In this document: piece after piece, positions 21,381 through 33,433 of the stretch
Numbering within the stretch: position 1 is the first letter of the stretch
How the letters are laid out: every line of letters starts with the position of its first letter
From: Cornus controversa
Taxonomy: Eukaryota > Streptophyta > Magnoliopsida > Cornales > Cornaceae
Assembly: GCA_026545225.1 (NCBI GenBank)
Contig: CM048849.1
Span: 41,936,336 to 42,000,335, forward strand
Length of the DNA: 64,000 nt
Direction: 5' to 3'
Notes under the pieces: model-generated
Databases searched by the model: none
What the model saw: only the letters and a program-made list of their open reading frames with translations
Told to the model about the DNA's origin: nothing
Made by a program: the position numbers and the translations under genes

Positions 21381-24300
21381 TATATGTTCATCTTACAATT
21401 AATCCATGTGCATGTATGGATTTTTTTTTCTTTAGTAGATTTTAGGGCTCCAAAGATACAACAAGAGTTATAACTTGAAATGAATTAACTATGGGATACC
21501 TGATATAAAAAAAAGAAAAATATGAGGCAGTAGGTAATATGTTTATTAGCCAAGTCTATTCATATCCTCCAATATTCCTTATTAATAATTAATTGCACCC
21601 AAATTAGGTTTTTTTATTTTTTTATCTTTTTGTTAATGAGATATTAATATACAAGAATATATATATATAAATTATATCTTCTTTAGAATGTATATATGTT
21701 CATATATTGTATACAAGTCATTGGATTCTTTAAATTTTTTGATATTTGGGTTTGAAAAAAATGAAGAAAAGATGAGGATTATGGACAGAATAAAGGGTAT
21801 TTTGGGTTTTAAGATTAAATGGTCACTTATTAGCAATTATTTTTTAAGTTTGGTCACTATTTACCTTTTATTAAATTTAAGGTCACTAAATAGCAATATT
21901 TTTTTAATTTTGGTCACTGAAATCTAATTTTCCCAAGAAAATTTTGTTCCAAAGAATAACCTTCAATGCCATCAGTATGAGTTAAAGGACTAATTTAGCA
22001 CCGGTCATTCTGAGGGGATTAGATGTATGTAATTTTATCTTATCTTTACATTTGAAGAAGTTATTTTCTGTTTTGAACACGTGACTTTCAAGTCACAATA
22101 GAATAATTTTACTATGCGTCAAAGCTCACCCTCTCAAGATCACTGTAGCACTAATAAATAAATATATATATTGAAGAAAAATAAAGTTTTTCATAAAAAT
22201 CAAAAAAACAAAACAAAAAATGGAAGAAGAAGAAATTGAATTTTTTTCTCCTTTGAAGTTTCTCTTGAATGCTAACGTCCTTTTATCCACTTAACAAAAA
22301 GCATATTTTACAAACTTGCGATATATTCCATTGCATACCAAAAACAGAGCGACCTAACATTTTTAGCATGTGTATTTTTTGAATTTCTCTATTATAAATG
22401 AAATGACTTTACCAAGAGAATTGACAGTACATAGTAGTGTCTTCCTTTAACAAACAATAGTTATGGGTAATTTTTTATTCGTTATAATATATAGAATAAA
22501 TTGCAAAAAAAAAAAAAAATGGAATTATCAACCCTTTTGTATATACTCCCTTTGGCTTAGAAAATAACCCTCTAAACAATTAAAATTTTGTATATCTGAA
22601 TTTCGTTAATGAGAAAACAAAGTTAAAGAAATAACCATTTTTTTCTTAGTTTTTCAAATAATTAAAAGTAGTTAGAATGTATCATTTTACCAGGATTATC
22701 TCACGTATCAAAAGAAATTATAGGATTATCTCATATATAAAAAGAAATTAGCATGCAACATTAATTTAAAATACAAAAGCTAATGGAAACTGATAGAGTA
22801 TTTGACTAGAATTATGAAACGTGTAACGTGAAGAATGAGTTCGAAGTGACGTGGATAGGAAGTCTATTTTAACCAGGACTTCCTATCTCCAAGAGCCAGT
22901 CTCTCACTAGGAAACAGCCTCACTTGACTGCTATAAATACAAGAGACGATCCACATACCAGGTACGCAATTAAGACCCCCTGAGTTCCTTTATAGCTTGA
23001 AAAAGCTCTTTCGATTTCTGACTTGATCGTCGGAGCGTAGTCGGCCGGCACCGCGCCGGTGCCCTCTCGATCACCCTTCTCTTGTCCTTTTTTACAGGTT
23101 GGCGTTTGACCGGTTCGGGGTGAATTTTTGCTTCATCAGTTGTGAATTTTTGCTTCATCAGAAACAATCATAGATATATATCATATATTGAGTAAAAATA
23201 TTATAAATAAATATTTATTTTTTCTATATTTAATTTGCTAAAAAGAAATATCTTGGCATTCGCCCCACCAAGTAAAATTCTTGACTTCCCCACTTTTCGA
23301 AAGTTCAAGTAAACGTACATACACTCATTATTGCTCTTGTCGGGCTCGAATACTCACTGTCATTGAGGAAGAGAGCTTATATCATCTAGGCTAGAGCCCA
23401 TTGATTCTTGACTCCCCCACAACCCACTATCATTGTTGACATTAAGTCTAGTCCTAGCCTGTCACTAGTCATTACTCACAAGCGTTAGAAGTGGTATCAA
23501 AGTAGACCCAATTCCTTATCTAGTATCACACCAAGTTCCTATTCAAAGTTGTTCAGGCGTACGTGTTCATTTGATCCATGAATCCAACCTGTGCGGATCG
23601 GATCAATTTCATAACTCATCGGTTTGGTAGCAGATTCATAAAATAGAAATTCGCAAGGATTGGATCAGTTCACAGATTATGGTCTCAAAAATTCGATCTC
23701 ATCTGTTAATAATATAATATATACAAATATTATACATATATTATTTTTACAACCCTAAACCTAAATCCACAACCTACACCCTTTAATATATACGAATATA
23801 ATAAGTTTTTAAATTCCAATTCGCTGTTATTTTAAATTGGTTATAATGATATGGGGGCTACAACTTTGGTTACTGCAAATTGAATGTTTCAATGATCATT
23901 TGGTATTGGGTCGTGCTCAAGAAAAAAAATTAGTGGGTATTTAGAAAAGTCCAATCCATATAAGCAAATTGAATCAAATCGAAATTAGATTAGTTTAGGT
24001 TTAATGTCGATCCAATCCATGGTCACCCCTAGTTCCGGTCATTGCTTGGTCTCCATTGTTGGAGTGGGTGGATAAACAAGTTGATCTAATCGCGTTGTAG
24101 TAAATATAAGAACATGTATGCAGCACCACCTAACAACTTAAATTTTTAGAGTGAATAACAAACGTCTAGTTATAAATAGTATCAAAGCAAACTCAGTCTC
24201 TTATCTAATATCACTCCAAGCCCCACTTGAACGTGTTTGAGTTGTTACTGTAGTGGACGAGTAGGCAGAATGATTCAATCGCATCACAATATAATTGCTG

Positions 24301-25329
24301 GTAAACAATGCCTCCTAATAAGTTAAGTTTTTCAATCGGTTGACAAGTGTCTGCCCACAACTAATTTAATCATGGTTTTGATTGCTAATTAAATGGTTGA
24401 TGGCTCTAAACATCATATATACATATAAATCACCTCAAATATGATCAATAAAGCTAATCTTTGTAGATAATGCAACCAACAGTCAGATTTTCCCCCACAA
24501 TTTCTAATCTCTTCCCCAAGCATTGCTCTTTTTTTAAGGACCATAGAATAATTCACCCATTGGAAAATTTGTTACAATAAATTTTATCATATATATACTA
24601 AAAACAGTGAGCATACCATTTGATATTGAGCTCCAGGGACTTGGTAGGGGATAGAAGTGTTGCTCTACTATATACTCCATAAATAAGAATAATGCCTTCT
24701 GAACAAAATTAGATGTGAGAGAGGGTAATATTGTCATCACATGATAATATTATCACCTTTCTCACGTACACATCCATTGGAAAACAATGGAGAATTTATC
24801 ATTTTTCTATATATATATATATACTAATTGGCTTAAATACCTGGACAGGGGTTGACAGTGCCAATGTTGTAGCCGAAAACGAAGGTCGCTTGGATCGCAG
24901 CAATGTGTAGTTGTCTAAGAACTGAGTATGTTGAAAAACATTGTACCACTTGTTGCGATAACAATTGCAGCAGAGGTCGTAGGTGTCATCGGCTCGGTCG
25001 AAGCATTCGACACAAGTGAAGAAGAGTCCCTTGATGAAAATCCCACACCCATCACAGAAAATCAACCTGCTGGCCCTAACCATGTAGTAAAAGGTGAGCA
25101 CTTCCTCGAAATCAAGAATGCCATCACCGTTCTTGTCGAGCTCTCTGAAGAAGCTGGGTTGTATACATCCTCCATAGCCTGCCTCTCTCATGAAATCCAT
25201 GTACTCTTGGAGACTTACATTTCCATCTCCATCTGTATCTAGTGCTCGGTAAAAATTACATGCAAGTGTCTTTTGCTCCGTTGACAGGTTTTCATAGTAT
25301 GCCAAAGCGGCTTCGCGAATCTCCTCCAT
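20379..25329 (-). CDS. Gene C: EF-hand / ZZ-like zinc-finger protein with C-terminal CaaX box (3 exons)
   Basis: Predicted exons are 25329-24841 (163 codons), 21013-20963 (17 codons) and 20471-20379 (30 codons plus stop), all in phase 0 with GT/AG borders; total 210 residues. Two canonical EF-hand loops are visible, DTDGDGNVSLQE near residue 31 and DKNGDGILDFEE near residue 66, so calcium binding is likely. A ZZ-like zinc finger follows (CDGC, CVEC, YDLCCNC), ending in HTQFLDNYTLL. The last exon (EKMKAALEVFEMGYN...) has a hydrophobic run and ends CSIM, a CaaX box of the farnesylation type. The start is the first Met after a CT-rich leader, and MEEIREAALAYY aligns with gene A and fragment B. 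Intron 1 (3.8 kb) contains a Mutator-type element and a solo LTR; intron 2 contains a partial copy of that element's arm. Function is unknown. Calcium-dependent, membrane-tethered signalling is inferred from the domains. Confidence 0.82.
20605..20720. repeat. Partial copy of the long-TIR element arm
   Basis: The words agattttagtgaccaaaatt, gtgactttaaact and gtggccaaactt match the left arm of the element at 21092-21934. No opposite arm is present, so this is a decayed fragment in intron 2 of gene C. Confidence 0.5.
20738..20895. repeat. Direct duplication within intron 2 of gene C
   Basis: gtgtatttatagaaaggaag followed by tgcaaaaatacacaagtac near 20738 recurs about 119 bases on with one difference. 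It lies close to the 51-nt micro-exon. Confidence 0.7.
21092..21934. mobile_element. Long-TIR Mutator-type non-autonomous element, 843 bp, with 9-bp target duplication
   Basis: The element starts gggaaaattagattttggtg and ends caccaaa-type complement ctaattttccc. The arms of about 150-170 bp are inverted (gtgaccaaaatt / aattttggtcac; taaaaggtaaatagtgacc / ggtcactatttacctttta). It is flanked on both sides by aagaaaatt (21083-21091 and 21935-21943). A 9-bp duplication and long arms are the mark of Mutator-like elements. No transposase is present. It sits in intron 1 of gene C. Confidence 0.85.
22791..23160. mobile_element. Solo LTR (LTR retrotransposon fossil), 370 bp
   Basis: The sequence starts tgatagag and ends cttcatca, with a perfect 5-bp duplication gaaac at 22786-22790 and 23161-23165. 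Inside is a TATA-like gctataaatac and a GC-rich 3' part (cgtcggagcg, ccggcaccgcgccggtgc) of a kind common in plant LTRs. No internal region remains, so recombination between two LTRs is likely. It sits in intron 1 of gene C. The exact lineage is not assigned; the perfect duplication suggests a modest age. Confidence 0.75.
23480..24250. repeat. Two diverged copies of a dispersed repeat
   Basis: agtggtatcaaagtagaccc with cttatctagtatcaca near 23490 matches agtatcaaagcaaactcag with cttatctaatatcact near 24178. Both continue into related text (ccaag, ttcaggcg/gtttgag). This is an unclassified repeat in intron 1 of gene C. Confidence 0.5.
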
Positions 25330-25336
25330 CCCTCAG

Positions 25337-25363
25337 CTTCTCTCTCTCTCTCTCTCTCTCTCG
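25337..25363. repeat. CT/GA-rich leader of gene C
   Basis: A (CT)n run lies directly upstream of the gene C start codon, so the transcript leader would be GA-rich. Such runs are common in plant 5' leaders. Confidence 0.7.
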
Positions 25364-25433
25364 TCTAGAGATATGCGTGTGTGTGTGTGTTGTTGGGGTG
25401 AATGGGTGTGTCTTAGTGCACGAGATAGCTATA

Positions 25434-25444
25434 GTATTATATAG
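25434..25444 (-). promoter_or_regulatory. Probable TATA box of gene C
   Basis: The minus strand reads ctatataatac, about 105 bases upstream of the ATG at 25329 and just beyond the GA-rich leader and a CA repeat. Position and sequence fit a plant TATA box. Confidence 0.45.
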
Positions 25445-27240
25445 AGCTATGATCGATACATTATTGAAATAACAAAGATGGGAGTCGAACAAGTCACCCT
25501 TTAATGCACTTGGGTAATCTCATAGAAATAACTTTAACGGCAAAGAATTTGAATCCTTTGGAGTCACTTTCTAGAGAATTTATACGTAGAAAGGTACTTT
25601 TTTTTGTCGCGGAGCCTATGCAACAGTGAACAATTTCAAGCAATCGTTTATTTCATTAAACAATGGTTAATATTAGATTCTTTGTGTCTGCTGGTGACTG
25701 TCATGGTAATGTGCATCATTGCTAAGGACTTGAATGTAACACCTAACCTCTATGATTTCAAGTTGATTCAAATAATTAGGACCTTAAATGTCAAGCATCA
25801 AGAGTAATTACACTATGACTTGCAACGCCCAGCTTGCTCTGACTCAGTTTCAGCCAGAGATTTTGTGTACTGATCTGATCTGATCACATCACATACTGTA
25901 CAGTGTCAATATCACACTTGCAATAAATTGGAATAAGCTATAAAGGAATACACTGTGAATCACCAATGAGAATTTTAGACATAGTCACCCTTCATATTTA
26001 ATTACATGAAACCAAAACACTTGTGTTATAATGGATTATATGCCTAATATCATATTGCAGTTGATGTAGGTCCAGTGAGCAAGAGATGGACATATTTTGT
26101 CAGCACAAGAAGACAGAGTGAAAGTGCATACTGCAAACTCATGTACTATTATATATGTGTATATATGCATTATATAAAATGAAAAGATTTAATCCCATTT
26201 CTGGACAAAAAAAGATCAGGTTGAGAATTACATCACCAACTCCAAGTGGTATATCAAAGATTGACAGAGCGCCGCGCCCAGAAAGTTACATCACCAACTC
26301 CTCTGTTTTCTCTGTTTTTCTTGATTACGTCTCCATGGGATGGCTTGCTTGATGCTTCCATAGATGCTTGCCTGCAATGCCACCAAGATCAACAAGTGCT
26401 TAAACACATTGCTATTTTGGTGAATCAAATGGGCACTAAACTATATAAGAATTTACCAGTTGACAGTCATTACTATTTTTTTTTAAGTGGCCTTTTATGC
26501 TTGCCTTTTGAACTATAGCAAATTGAAAATCGCATTTTGTTTTCTGGCTCTATACTTTGAAATAAAAATTAATCTCATGTAAAATAAAGCTACTGATGAA
26601 TTATAAGGTGCCGATTTGGAAAAAACGATATGTTTGTCAAAATAGTTGGTATATGGTGACAAATGGGATTATTTAAAACTTTTGAAAGTACAGAAAACTT
26701 ATTTGGTGACAAAAATAATACAGGAGTATTTTCCCACTTCCTAAAAACCCAAGGAAATTTACTACAATTTGGCGTTTTAAAAAAAACAACAATGCAATTG
26801 TTAAAAAGTGAAGTGAGCATCAACTCTCTACTAACGTGAAAAGTGAGTTATGAAAAGACCTAATTTCATACCACTACAATTTTTGAAGATACTTGAAATT
26901 TGTTTACGTTGCATTTCTGAGCATTCATGAATTAGCGCTTTGTAATTGAAATTGAAAGAAATTTAATTCAAACTTTGACATAAATTTCTTCCAATTTCAA
27001 TTTTAAGACGCAATTCCATTCTTCCAAACATAGCTTTAATGTTTTTAAAGTTTGTTGGAAATTGTTTTTAAAAAATTGAATCATTGAGAGAAGAACTTGC
27101 CATTTTTTTTTTTTTTGCAGGTAATAGAAAATTAATCTAATCAAGCAGGCCTATAAATCTTGCAAAGTTATGAGATGAGCTCTTGCTCAAACGATCTTTG
27201 TATGAATGAATTTAGACCCTTATTCTAATTTTATATCTGT
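25445..27240. other. Gene-free stretch upstream of gene C
   Basis: No gene recognised. The phrase ttacatcaccaactcc occurs at 26229 and 26286, flanking a short GC-rich insert (agagcgccgcgcccag); it could be a small insertion, but the family cannot be told. Confidence 0.35.
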
Positions 27241-27242
27241 AT

Positions 27243-27247
<5 letters not shown>

Positions 27248-27279
<32 letters not shown>

Positions 27280-27293
27280 TATATATATATATG
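27248..27293. repeat. (AT)n microsatellite
   Basis: AT run interrupted once by a G, immediately left of the hairpin element at 27301. Confidence 0.9.
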
Positions 27294-27300
27294 GCTATGT

Positions 27301-27433
27301 CACCATATTATTGTCCCACTAGCAGAGCTATAATATTATAATAACGTAAGCATGAGTGATTGTCCAACGTCTTGAATATTATTGTGTTCAACTACTTAAT
27401 TAATAGCTCTGCTAGTGGGACAATAATATGGTG
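27301..27433. mobile_element. 133-bp element with perfect 31-bp inverted arms
   Basis: The arms at 27301-27331 and 27403-27433 are exact reverse complements (left begins caccatattattgtcccact, right ends gggacaataatatggtg). The loop is 71 bp. It is flanked on both sides by AT microsatellite. It looks like a miniature inverted-repeat element, though no target duplication can be told from the AT flanks. A transcribed copy would fold into a stable hairpin. Confidence 0.75.
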
Positions 27434-27439
27434 TATATA

Positions 27440-27982
27440 TATATATATATTGTCGGCATGTTGTTAACGTTGTACCAATCAAGCACTGACTTCAGTTATA
27501 TTCGTGAGTGTGATGTTTTGATGCTCTGACTGAAGCTCTTCGCTGATGTAAGTTTTAAACGCAATTAATTCAAGTTTTAACACATTAAATTTAATTAAAA
27601 GTAATGTGTTAGAAACTATATATATATTTTTTTCTAACAGAAAAACAAATTAGATCAAGTTTCAACGCCTTGAATCTAATTAAAAGTAATATACGAGTTG
27701 AAACTATTATATTTTATTATTTTTAACACACTGGCAAATCGGGTTATAAAAATAAAAACTACAATTTTTTAAACTAAATTAAAGTGCATCTACTTTCAAT
27801 GCACATCAATTGACTTTTTCACAGGACAATAAATAAAGACTTGACTACGTCAAGTCATAAAACATGGATTCCAAAATTTAGTTAAAAGGAAAATTCTTTT
27901 CTTTGCCGTCAAGAATCAAATAATTTAGAGGCCGTCAACTTTAATGAGTCAAAAATAATTGAGAGTCACCATCGCAGTTTTG

Positions 27983-28034
<52 letters not shown>

Positions 28035-29134
28035 GCATGAAAAGTACGTTATCACCCAAATGAGTAAGTGAATGTTTCTTTATTTGTTGGTGAAATTAAA
28101 ATAAATATTTGAATCTTATATGCATTCTCTTCGAATTTTCTATTCGGTAATATCTTTCACTTTGTCTATCATTATTTCAATTACAAAGCATATTATCATT
28201 CAAAATCGTGCACACCTATATTATTGTCCCTTGACGAGCTTTAATGTTCAATTTTTTCTTTTGAGAGAAAGAGGGACACACCGAGCCAAACACTCAAAAT
28301 TTTCTTTTGAGAGAAGAAATCATTTCAGACGTGTACACTTATAATATTGCTCCTTCCAGAGCTCGAATATTCAATTTTTTCTTTCAAAAAAAGAAATCAT
28401 ATCATGTGGACTAATGTTGATTAATAACTTGGACTTTTATTTATAAAATGTTATATTAGTCTTTGGATTGAGAGGTTGAAGAAACAATTCCTCGATCCAC
28501 AAGCTGAGAAAACACACTCTCTACGAGAAAAGTACTTTTATATTAGAAGTTATTTTTAAATGTGTTTGACAACGCAAAAAAAAAAAAAAAACCTTTTCAA
28601 TAGTAAAGATTTTTTAACTCACAAAAGCTTTTAAGTGAAACTAAAATTTAAAGCATGTGGTATTTATGAGTTGAAGTCCTAGACAATTTCACTTACCTTT
28701 TTAAAATACAATTTTCTTCATTGTTTTATAAATTCCTACTTGCTATTATCAAATATATTGAAGCCAACTAAAAGTCAATGAAATTTTATAAGAATCAACT
28801 TGATCCTCATGCAATTATTAAATCCAATGAAATTTTATAGGAATCCATTTAATATTAATTAGGTAATGATGCTTGCTAGTGCAAAACACTCTGTCGAAGT
28901 AAATTATTTTAAAATTAGTAATAGAAATGTTTTAAGCAATATATTTACCAAATAGATTATAATGTACTTTATAAAAATATTACAAAATACCTAACATTGA
29001 TGACAACATTTTCATGAAAGTTTGCTGATCAAAATGTTTTTTTCATTACAGTAGGAATTACAAAAAGGGTCCCACCAGTGAAAACGAACATGGTAAATTG
29101 GTAATCAATTGTTTCATTTGTACATTTGTTTGTA
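27440..29134. other. Gene-free stretch with short degenerate repeats
   Basis: Contains an AT microsatellite at 27987-28028 and degenerate direct repeats around 28220-28400 (ttcaattttttctttt twice). No gene recognised. Confidence 0.4.
27987..28028. repeat. (AT)n microsatellite
   Basis: Roughly 20 uninterrupted AT units. Confidence 0.95.
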
Positions 29135-29351
29135 GGGTAGTGCTACACTGAAAAGAGTCGAAATTAAAAAAAATTGAAAACACACCCGACTCAACATGTG
29201 TGGACAAAAACTTTTGCCACATCACTACTCTTTGATATTAATAATATGGGTAGTGCTACACTCAACAACTAAAAAAATCGAAAACACAATCGACTCAACA
29301 TGTGTGGACAACAATTTTTGCCACATCACTACTTTTTAATATTAATAATAT
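29135..29351. repeat. Tandem duplication, about 2 x 113 bp
   Basis: The unit starts gggtagtgctacact and contains gactcaacatgtgtggac and ttgccacatcactact. The second copy starts at 29248 and differs at a few bases and one short gap. Confidence 0.85.
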
Positions 29352-29646
29352 TTTTTCTTTTTGGATGTCTCCGTCATTCTATTCTCTCTCTCTCTCTTTG
29401 TTTCCTTCTCTACCAGGCAATCAAGAATCTCAAACCTATTTCTATTTTTTTCCTGATTCATAAAATCAAATAATTCCCTAATGAAAATTTTCATTCAAAT
29501 GGATAATTTTGGGCAAAAATTGAAAAAGAGAAATTTGAAAAAAAGAAAGAATGAAAGTAGGAAAAAGAAATGATAAACAAAACCATAATGGGTCTGCAAT
29601 TGAACATATGTAATGGAAGAATTGCTTCAAAGAGAGATGACATGCG

Positions 29647-29678
<32 letters not shown>

Positions 29679-30469
29679 GAATGAAATAACATATAAAAGA
29701 GAGAGGAAAATTAAATGAAATGAATGGTATTTTCAGATACATAAAACCTCACCAGGGAAGAAAAGATTGGAGGAGAGTTTAGGAGGAGGAGTTAACTCAG
29801 TAAAGTGCTATCATTCTTATCAACCCTAGGTTTTTCAATCATGGATTGTTGTTGATATCCAAAAACTCCAAATGTAATCTTGAACTGATTGCTGTGATTG
29901 CTATGATATTCAGAAACTCCAAATGCAATTTATGTTTAAGATTTATACAAATCAATTTCTTTAGACCTAATAAATTTAAGAGAGATGCAAACCCAATTTG
30001 AGTTTTTGTACAGATCTTCTTATATAGTGATACCTGCTGTGAAAACTTAAAAGAGACGAAAAGATACCGTTTGAGTTAGAATTTTAGGATAGTCACGTCA
30101 GATTTTTATATCAGTTGGTTTTAGTCAGGACACTAAAGTCGTCATTTCTATCATTTTCCTTGTTTGTTTGTGAAAAGTCTTTTGTTTAGTCGTCATCAAC
30201 GACGAGAACATCAATGAAGAGGTCATTCTTGTCTTCCAACATCTAGATATCATTTTGTCTGTGCGTTTCGACCCATTGCTACGACTGCATAAGGATAAGT
30301 TTAGTTATCATTGAGCTAATTAAAAGGGTTTAAATGTCTTTTAAGTTGATATAACAGGAAAGAATAGAGAAGGCATATAATATAACAAAGGGAACAACAA
30401 ATAGAAAAGAAAAAAAAATGCATGAACTGAAAATTTTCAACTGTTCAATGAGTTTAAACCAGATTACAT

Positions 30470-30531
<62 letters not shown>

Positions 30532-32094
30532 GCAAAGTTGAATCACTTCAACTTCGTATAGGGATACTTCTACACACACTGAGAGAGATGAAAACTTCAA
30601 TTTTGTGATAAATTCGTAAATTCAAAGTAGAAAAATCGACCTGAGAATCACTTGAGGTTAAATACGAAGCCATGAGAGAGTGGAGCTTAGCAACAGGAAT
30701 TGATCATAGAAGTCGAGTAACCAAACGAACAATTCCAATCTGAGAACTTGCTAAATTCGAAGAGTGATTGAAATGTGGCACTCTAATTTTTTCTAAAACA
30801 CTCTCGAGTGAGACTCTTTGTAAAACAACTAAGAATGAAAAAATTGTAGGAAAAATAAGACTCCCAACGCGACAAATGTAACAAGGGTGTGAATGTATTA
30901 ACATTCATATGATTTGATTTAATGAACTAGATGAATTGATTCGAGTGTCTGATTATATAAAATAAAAAAAATGATTTCAAATAATTTCTTAAGACTTATT
31001 TGAGTATCTAATTATACATAATTTGACAACCATGCATGCTCATACTTATGCAAGGTTGTCAAATTATTTCAGATAAGTTCTTATGTGTGTGTAATTAGAG
31101 TGCGATGTAAAAGCTTGTGAGATTTCTTACTAATTTAGCCCTTCAAAAATAAGAATACACCTATTTTGAAGACCTAACCTTATACGCATTAGGCACAATG
31201 CATATGGTTGTTTCACCTACGTGTCGACTCGTACCAATTAATGGCGTGAATAGTAAGGATGCCCTAATTATTAAATGTATGAAATGCATAATATAATTGA
31301 CAATAACTAAGAATTGGACAAATTAAATGATTTCCATACCTCTAGCCGAACTAAAGTGTGGCTTTAGGATGCCTAGGTATCACATATGGGGAAAAAAAAA
31401 ATCAAGTTTAGTTCAGAAACATATATCTCTATCGCAGTTCTGACAGAATTTAGTTTTGAAAATATTGCAAAAAGTTTTCACATTGAAGGCTTTGTTTGGA
31501 TTAATGGAATTGGAAAGAAAAAAAGAAAAGAAAAGGAGAATAGTTATTTTCATGTTTGGTTTGTTACTGTAAAAAGAAAAGAAGAGAAGAGAAAAGAAAA
31601 TGAGAGATTTGAAGAAATAGTTTAATTCCTCTTATTGAATTTTTATTATCCTTCCAAATAGGATTTGGAGAGAAATGAGGCACTTTCATGAAATTTTCAA
31701 AATATAAAAAATAGACTTAAAATTTTAAAGCAGAAAAAGTAAAAGACATTCGAGTTCAAGGCATTATATCGATTTACGTTGTTGTTTGATAATTTAATTT
31801 AATACTTAATTCTGAACATGTTAAGTACTTATCACTAAAAATGATAAACACCGGTTAAAATGTGATAAAATTTTACGTGAGAATCACATCATTTATCAGT
31901 AAATGCTCAACACTAAAAATTTTAAAAATATAAAAAAATATTTATTTTTTAATTACCCTCTTCAAATTATCAGTTTATCAACAGCACCTTGGTTTCAAAC
32001 AGTGTACTGAAAACGATCCAAGACATCAAAGAGATCATAAAAACTGTTTTCCAAAATTAAAATAAAATTTAAAAGTTCTCTAAAAATACAACCA
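29352..32094. other. Gene-free stretch upstream of the dehydratase pseudogene
   Basis: AT-rich, with microsatellites at 29648-29678 and 30471-30528. A purine-rich block at 31485-31670 (ggaattggaaagaaaaaaag, ggagagaaatgagg) resembles the possible miniature element at 7554-7977. No gene recognised. Confidence 0.4.
30471..30528. repeat. (AT)n microsatellite
   Basis: Nearly 30 AT units in a row, among the longest in the window. Confidence 0.95.
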
Positions 32095-33433
32095 ATGAAA
32101 CAATTTCTTCACCTTCTGAAAACAGCAATTTTGAGGACTATACACAAATTCGTCAATGGCTTCCTCTTCTATTGCATCAACGTCCACGTCTCTCATGAAC
32201 AAGGCACTCTCATCAATGCTTTTCCGATTCCCAAACTTTCTCATGAACATCTCACTAACCCACTTTTTTTTAAGGGTGATGGTGGGGGAATTTGGTTTCA
32301 GAAAGATGTTGGCTTCTCTGCTCTATCTTCACAACCCTCCTGTTCCATTCAAAATTCCAGGAAAAAAGGAGTTTCCAGGAAAATTGTTTCCGTCATGGCA
32401 CCGCAGCAATCTGAGCGCAAATCCTCCACTACTGATTCAGTTGGGTTTCGATTTGTTTTAATCAAATTGATTTTTTTACTATGTGGGTTTGAGAATTGGT
32501 GTATTTTAATGGTGTTTTTTTGTTTGATTTTGTTTAGGTCAAGACGGCAATGACGATTACTCGGAAGATTTTGGCTAGAGCTTCTGAGAAGCCCCAGTTG
32601 AGCCCAGGTGAAAATGTTTGGGTCAATGTTGATGTCTTGATGACCCATGACATTTCCGGGCCTGGGTCGTTTGGAATCTTCAAGAGAGAGTTTGGCCAAA
32701 ATGCAAAGGTACAGAAATTGTTACAGCTTACTGTGTTGTTATCATGTCCTTCTATTTTCATTTATGAACTCAATTAAGCATTTGATAACTGGTTATATTA
32801 TTATTTTGTTAAATTAACCAGTAGGAGGACCTTGGATTAAAATGTCTTGGAATATATTGCTGAGCTAAGCTGTATTATGATGGATGAGGATGGATCAGCA
32901 TGAACACCTAACTATTGAAATCTAAAGTGCCCTTTTGTTTATTTAAGATGATAATTTCTAAACTTCATAAAAGCTTAACGGGTTCATTTATAGTTCCCAC
33001 TTCTATACTGACCATGATAAACTGAGAAAATATTAATTGAAGTTTTGAACTTTAACCATGTTTCTAGCTTGAGCTAATACATTTGTCGAGTCAGTTCTTG
33101 GATCATTATGGCAATTTGCGTTAGTTTAGTCCGGAACATCCAGTCAAGTCATGAGAGTCTTAAACTTTGAAGTTTCAGTCACTTTGAATATGGCGATCGG
33201 TGCTTTGAATATATTAAGTATTTAATCCTTTATTTTCTACTTACTTAAATGGAAATGAATTCATGATATTCTTGTGACCACAAACACCTATTTATTTCTT
33301 GTCTGCTTTTTATAATCACATTACTATTAATATATATATATTTTTTACAGAATGAGACAACATTTCATTTTCATTAGAGAATCTGTTATGAAACATCCAT
33401 TTCAGTGGTCCATTGAGATTATGCAATTCATAA

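Noticed and set aside
22970-23167. Open frame of 65 codons on the minus strand with Lys/Arg-rich text
   Set aside because: It lies wholly within the solo LTR, where the GC-rich part gives chance open frames.
24534-24740. 68-codon minus-strand frame in gene C intron 1, tested as an extra exon
   Set aside because: Borders do not fit the phase-0 pattern and gene A has nothing like it.
26155-26518. Overlapping open frames and a GC-rich patch, considered as an exon of another EF-hand paralogue
   Set aside because: The translated text does not match genes A or C, and no consistent splice pattern was found.
32349-32761. Minus-strand open frames of 75-116 codons
   Set aside because: They are antisense to exons 1-2 of the dehydratase pseudogene and have no domain of their own.
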